Shown here: in pieces, positions 6,951 to 10,378 of the stretch
Position numbering within the stretch: position 1 is the stretch's first letter
Layout: the number at the start of each line of letters is the position of its first letter
NCBI GenBank assembly: GCA_003151535.1
Contig: PLXT01000146.1
Location: 6,975-17,352, forward strand
DNA: 10,378 nucleotides
DNA from: Methanobacterium sp.
GTDB lineage: Archaea > Methanobacteriota > Methanobacteria > Methanobacteriales > Methanobacteriaceae
Direction of reading: 5' to 3'
Program-made: the position numbers and the translations under genes
The notes under the pieces: model-generated
Told to the model about the DNA's origin: nothing
The model's database searches: none
The model's input: only the letters and a program-made list of their open reading frames with translations

Positions 6951-7972
6951 AACAACAAGTATCAATCATAATTCTGAACTGGAATGGATGGAAAGATACA
7001 ATAGAATGCCTTGAATCAGTTTATCAGATAAAATATACCAACTATAATATTGTTTTAGTGGATAATGGTTCTGAAGACGAATCTATTGATATGATTAGAA
7101 AATATGCAGCCGGTGAATTTGATGTAGAATCGAATTTTTTTGAGTTCAAAATGCAGAATAAACCCATAAAAATATTTGAATATACAAATAACGATATTGA
7201 TTCATTATCTTCGTTATCAGAAGAAGTCAATAACATAGATCCAGATAGAAAATTATTTTTTATTAAAAATGATCATAACTATGGTTTTTCTGAAGGGAAC
7301 AATATTGGAATAAAATTTTCCATTCAAATTTTAAGGTCTGATTATATACTACTTTTAAATAACGATACAATAATCGATACAGATTCTTTAACGGAGCTAG
7401 CAACCTTTGCAGATAATAATAAAAAAGTCGGGATTGTAGGACCCAAAGTGTATTATTATGATAAACCGGATCAAGTAGCCTATATTGGTCATAATGTTAA
7501 TCTTTGCAGTGGTAGAATATCTGATCCCGAAGTTAAAAACCCTTCATCACCTATGAAAATCGATTTTATTGTTGGATGTGGACTTCTCATAAAAACTAAT
7601 GTAATAAAAGATATTGGGATGTTGGATCCGAATTACTTTTTATATTATGAAGATGTTGATTTGTGTTTAAGAGCTTGTAAAAGTGGTTACGATATATTTT
7701 ATGTACCCTCTTCGAAAATTTGGCATAAAATTTCATTAAAGGATAAAAGATCCTTAAACTCCTATTATTATGGTAACAGAAATTCTTTTTTATTGATAAA
7801 GAAAAACAGAAATTCACATAAAATTGTTATATGTTATACACGTTTAATAGTAAACAAATCCATTTTATCATTCTATTTATTAATAAAAGGGAAAAGAAAA
7901 GAATCTTTAGTGGTATTAAAATCAATTTATGATGGTCTTAAAGGAAATTATGGTTATAAAAATCTGAATTAA
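6947..7972 (+). CDS. Family 2 glycosyltransferase (rhamnosyltransferase-like)
   Basis: This 341-residue GT-A-fold enzyme begins VSIIILNWNGWKDTIECL and continues NIVLVDNGSEDESID, the start of the family 2 subgroup that includes dTDP-rhamnosyltransferases. The metal-site motif is LLLNNDTIID at about 135-144, with NND in place of the classical DxD. FLYYEDVDLCLRACKSGYDI at about 231-250 is the acidic acceptor motif, and IWHK at 258-261 follows. The stretch of about 45 residues at 56-105, between the first strand region and NYGFSEGNNIG, is longer than in typical bacterial members. No clear membrane helix is visible, though residues 294-315 are mildly hydrophobic, so it is probably peripheral. The ATGA overlap with the methyltransferase and an AAAGG site five bases upstream suggest coupled translation. 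The donor sugar is inferred from family resemblance only. Confidence 0.88.
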   Translation: MKQQVSIIILNWNGWKDTIECLESVYQIKYTNYNIVLVDNGSEDESIDMIRKYAAGEFDVESNFFEFKMQNKPIKIFEYTNNDIDSLSSLSEEVNNIDPDRKLFFIKNDHNYGFSEGNNIGIKFSIQILRSDYILLLNNDTIIDTDSLTELATFADNNKKVGIVGPKVYYYDKPDQVAYIGHNVNLCSGRISDPEVKNPSSPMKIDFIVGCGLLIKTNVIKDIGMLDPNYFLYYEDVDLCLRACKSGYDIFYVPSSKIWHKISLKDKRSLNSYYYGNRNSFLLIKKNRNSHKIVICYTRLIVNKSILSFYLLIKGKRKESLVVLKSIYDGLKGNYGYKNLN

Positions 7973-8014
7973 ATTTTTGAATTGGTAACTTAACATAATT
8001 AATTATAATTTTTA
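7973..8014. terminator. Convergent intergenic gap, weak termination signals
   Basis: The plus-strand GT2 and minus-strand GT4 end 42 bases apart. For the plus strand there are two runs of five T (about 7974-7978 and 8009-8013), with a short palindromic TAATTAATTA between. For the minus strand no comparable T-run is present. Support is modest. Confidence 0.3.
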
Positions 8015-9187
8015 TTACAAAGAATCATAAACTTCTTGTGTTTCTCGGGCTGATTTATCCCAGTTAAATGATTTGGCCCTCTTAATTCCTTTTCTCATTA
8101 GATCAGTTTGCAATCCCTGGTTTGTTAGGATCTCATACATATTTAGAGACATGGAATTGACATTGTATGGATCTACCATTATCCCTGCATCATCTACAAC
8201 TTCAGGCAGTGAACTGGTGTTAGATGTAATCACCGGAGTACCACAGGCCATAGCCTCTAATGGAGGTAATCCAAATCCTGCATATAAACATGGATATACC
8301 AATAGATCAGATGCATTGTACCATTTAGGAAGTTCTTCCTCCATCACATACCCCATAAATATTACATCATTTTGGAGATCCATCTCACTTATTGAATTTA
8401 AAAGTTTTTTTCTGGCTCCGTAACTTTGTGGCTCGCCTATTTTTAACAATTTAACATTTGGTAACTTCTTTTTTAATTTATTAAATGCTTTCAATAAAAA
8501 TTTAAGGTTCTGTCTCGGTGTCTCTGAACCAACATAAAGGATATATTTATAGTCTAATGGAAGGTTTAGTTTGTTTAAAATTGACTTGTCCCTTCTTTTT
8601 TGGTAAAGATCATGGTCCACTGCAGCACTCACAATATGTATCCTATCCTCGGGATAGTTTAGATACTTAATAATTTCATCTCTGGAAAAATCTGAAATGG
8701 TCATAATAATATTTGCTTTTTTTAAACCAGACATATTATTCTTCCATATTTTAGAATGATTATTTTCATATGCCCATGGAATTAAATCATAACATGTTAC
8801 AATACTTCTGTCCATTTTAATTGAATTCAATAAATAAGCAAGTTCTTGGGATGTTAAGTGTTTAATATTGTCTTTTTTAATATTTTTTTCCACTATTAAC
8901 TTGTATCTGTATCGATCGATGTTTTGAAAAATATTTTTGCCAGAATTAACAAAAAACTTCTTTATTTTAGAATCTTCTCTTGTTTTTATATTGGCTGCTT
9001 TTTCTAAATGTAGTTCATTATATCCTGTTGATTGGCTGGAATTGTACCTTTTTTCAAGGTTTGTCATCATCGAATCGTATTCAATAACGTTCAGTTTAAT
9101 ATCCAGCCTTTTATGTATCTCCATCTGGTATTTAGACATGCCAAATATTTTATCATTTTTTTGGCCACTAATATAATCTATCTCCAT
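8015..9187 (-). CDS. GT4 glycosyltransferase with altered EX7E motif
   Basis: This 390-residue protein is a GT-B-fold, family 4 retaining glycosyltransferase, near the mannosyltransferase type. The N-terminal half starts MEIDYISGQKNDKIFGMSKY and includes CYDLIPWAY at 132-140 and TISDFSRDEIIKYL at 163-176. The C-terminal nucleotide-sugar domain has YILYVGSETPRQNLKFLLKAF at about 215-235, with R225 and K229 in place for diphosphate binding, and NDVIFMGYVMEEELPKWY near 273. The donor motif reads AGFGLPPLEAMACGTPV at 303-319. The family usually has EGFGLPPLE, so Ala303 replaces the first Glu of EX7E while E311 is kept. No membrane helix is visible. The ATG has GGTGA four bases upstream. It lies 84 bases after the upstream GT4 gene and is probably transcribed with it. 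Acceptor and sugar are unknown. Confidence 0.87.
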   Translation of the reverse strand: MEIDYISGQKNDKIFGMSKYQMEIHKRLDIKLNVIEYDSMMTNLEKRYNSSQSTGYNELHLEKAANIKTREDSKIKKFFVNSGKNIFQNIDRYRYKLIVEKNIKKDNIKHLTSQELAYLLNSIKMDRSIVTCYDLIPWAYENNHSKIWKNNMSGLKKANIIMTISDFSRDEIIKYLNYPEDRIHIVSAAVDHDLYQKRRDKSILNKLNLPLDYKYILYVGSETPRQNLKFLLKAFNKLKKKLPNVKLLKIGEPQSYGARKKLLNSISEMDLQNDVIFMGYVMEEELPKWYNASDLLVYPCLYAGFGLPPLEAMACGTPVITSNTSSLPEVVDDAGIMVDPYNVNSMSLNMYEILTNQGLQTDLMRKGIKRAKSFNWDKSARETQEVYDSL

Positions 9188-9271
9188 TATTTCACCAAAT
9201 TGTTAATAAATAACTTTTAATTATTCTTTGATTTTCTTAGGATACTTTGATTTAATTGAAAATTAGATAAA

Positions 9272-10378
9272 CTACCAATTATTCAGTATATCCTTATACA
9301 GATTCTCTGTTTCTTTAGCAATTTTATCCCATGAATAATCTGCTACCATTTTTCTTCCATTATCTCCCATTTTTTCTCTCAAGTTATCATCATTAAGTAA
9401 CCTCAGCAAGGCATTTGCAAGGCTTTGGTGGTCACATGGTTTTGCAAGTAATCCATTTTCTCCTTCCTTTATAATATCGGGTATGCCCCCTAAATTTGAA
9501 CCTACTATTGGTATTCCCGAAGCCATAGCTTCTAAATTAACTATACCAAATGATTCTGCCATGTTTGTTGATGGTAAACAGAATATATCAACCGATTTAT
9601 AGTACAATGCTTTTTCTTTCTCTTCAACAAATCCTAGGAAGATCACATCATCTTTAAGATCAAATTTTTTGGTCATGTCTTGTAGTTCTACAAGCATCTG
9701 TCCCCTTCCAGCAAAAATTAATTTAACTTCTGGAAATTCTTTTTTAATGACTTTAAAAGCTTTCAATAAAATATCAGGACCTTTATAAGGGACTAAACTG
9801 CCAAAAAATAGTATTATTTTAGTTTTAAGAGGTAAACCCAACTTAATTCTGGATTCTTCTTTGGTTAAAGTCGTTGTAACTTCTTCTATATTTATACCAT
9901 TGGGTATTACAACAATTTTATCGAGATAATCCTTTAAAAATGGTGATTCTTCAGCGTACGATCTTGTTGTTGCAATTATGACTTCGGCTGAATCAAGTAC
10001 CCGGTTTATAAAAACTTTATTATAAATTAAAACACCAGTGTTACGCATGAAACTTCCACCAGTTTCCTGTCCATCAAACTGGTATGTCAAGAGAAATGGT
10101 ACCTTGTTACGCTTTGCATACATTAAAGCCGGTAAATCAGAATATGGGATAGGTGAATGGGCATGTACAATATCTAAATCATAATTTAATGGTTTATAAA
10201 TTAGTTTAAATGATGCATTGGCACTGGCAATTTTAAAGCTTGTTGCATGTCGGTGAATCCGCATATGTGGATATATCTCTATTGAATTTTTAGAATTTAT
10301 GGATGTTGTAAAAACATCTATATGATTACCCCTTTTAGCCATTTGAACAGCAAGATTATAGGCTGCAATTTCGGTTCC
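9272..10378 (-). CDS. GT4 glycosyltransferase, 5' end outside the window
   Basis: The open frame continues to the right edge: before the first internal ATG (10342) the codons read GTEIAAYNLAVQ, the usual N-terminal glycine-rich strand of GT4 enzymes. The true start therefore lies beyond the window, and at least 368 residues are present. Counting from the ATG at 10342, DIVHAHSPIPYSD at 57-69 is the acceptor-domain His motif. VIPNGIN near 145 opens the second domain, FFGSLVPYKGPDILLKAF is at about 179-196, and AESFGIVNLEAMASG at about 262-276 holds an intact EX7E (E263, E271). GSL replaces the more usual GRL before the conserved Lys (K187), a common variant. The enzyme would transfer a sugar from a nucleotide donor in the cytoplasm. 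The neighbouring GT4 at 8015 is probably on the same transcript. Confidence 0.88.
   Translation of the reverse strand, partial: GTEIAAYNLAVQMAKRGNHIDVFTTSINSKNSIEIYPHMRIHRHATSFKIASANASFKLIYKPLNYDLDIVHAHSPIPYSDLPALMYAKRNKVPFLLTYQFDGQETGGSFMRNTGVLIYNKVFINRVLDSAEVIIATTRSYAEESPFLKDYLDKIVVIPNGINIEEVTTTLTKEESRIKLGLPLKTKIILFFGSLVPYKGPDILLKAFKVIKKEFPEVKLIFAGRGQMLVELQDMTKKFDLKDDVIFLGFVEEKEKALYYKSVDIFCLPSTNMAESFGIVNLEAMASGIPIVGSNLGGIPDIIKEGENGLLAKPCDHQSLANALLRLLNDDNLREKMGDNGRKMVADYSWDKIAKETENLYKDILNNW

Noticed and set aside
7042..7236. Minus-strand open frame within the plus-strand GT2
   Set aside because: Falls over the loop-like region of the GT2 gene; no start signal or domain.
8073..8423. 116-codon plus-strand open frame opposite GT4
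   Set aside because: Antisense shadow of the conserved GT4 donor domain; no independent support.

Overview
The window looks like a piece of an AT-rich methanogen genome, most likely Methanobacteriales and plausibly Methanobacterium. This is an inference from several visible traits. Promoters look archaeal (TTTATATA-type TATA boxes). Termination signals include runs of T on the coding strand. Shine-Dalgarno sites match the GGAGGTGAT consensus. The genes are of kinds common in methanogens: a LUD-domain iron-sulfur protein paired with a CCG-domain (HdrB-like) protein, a small HdeD/DUF308-type membrane protein, and a block of surface-glycan genes. No rRNA, tRNA, CRISPR array or insertion sequence was recognised.

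Layout. Positions 1-194 hold nothing recognisable. Positions 195-432 (minus) carry the decayed remains of a small gene of about 78 codons. Positions 515-994 (minus) encode a six-helix HdeD-like membrane protein whose terminator hairpin lies inside its own last codons. Positions 1216-3167 (minus) form a two-gene redox operon. Its first gene is an intact CCG-domain protein with two CCG motifs. Its second is a LUD-domain protein split by a one-base frameshift, so that its second 4Fe-4S motif is out of frame.

Positions 3307-10378 are a surface polysaccharide or glycan cluster in three blocks. The first is a minus-strand pair: a Wzx-type flippase followed by a family 2 glycosyltransferase with a C-terminal membrane domain. 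The second is a plus-strand pair: a zinc-ribbon SAM methyltransferase, itself frameshifted in a run of five A, whose stop overlaps the start of another family 2 glycosyltransferase. The third is a minus-strand pair of GT4 glycosyltransferases, the upstream one running off the right edge of the window. The flippase and methyltransferase blocks diverge from a 205-base AT-rich promoter region.

Working together, the four glycosyltransferases would build a lipid-linked or surface glycan, the methyltransferase would modify a sugar or the chain end, and the flippase would move the lipid-linked glycan across the membrane. No polymerase, ligase or oligosaccharyltransferase is visible, so the full pathway must extend outside the window.

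The most notable features are disrupted reading frames at three separate places, which raises the choice between sequence error and real gene decay; a terminator hairpin embedded in coding sequence; and a GT4 enzyme with Ala in place of the first Glu of the EX7E motif. I did not find convincing evidence of a wholly new system.
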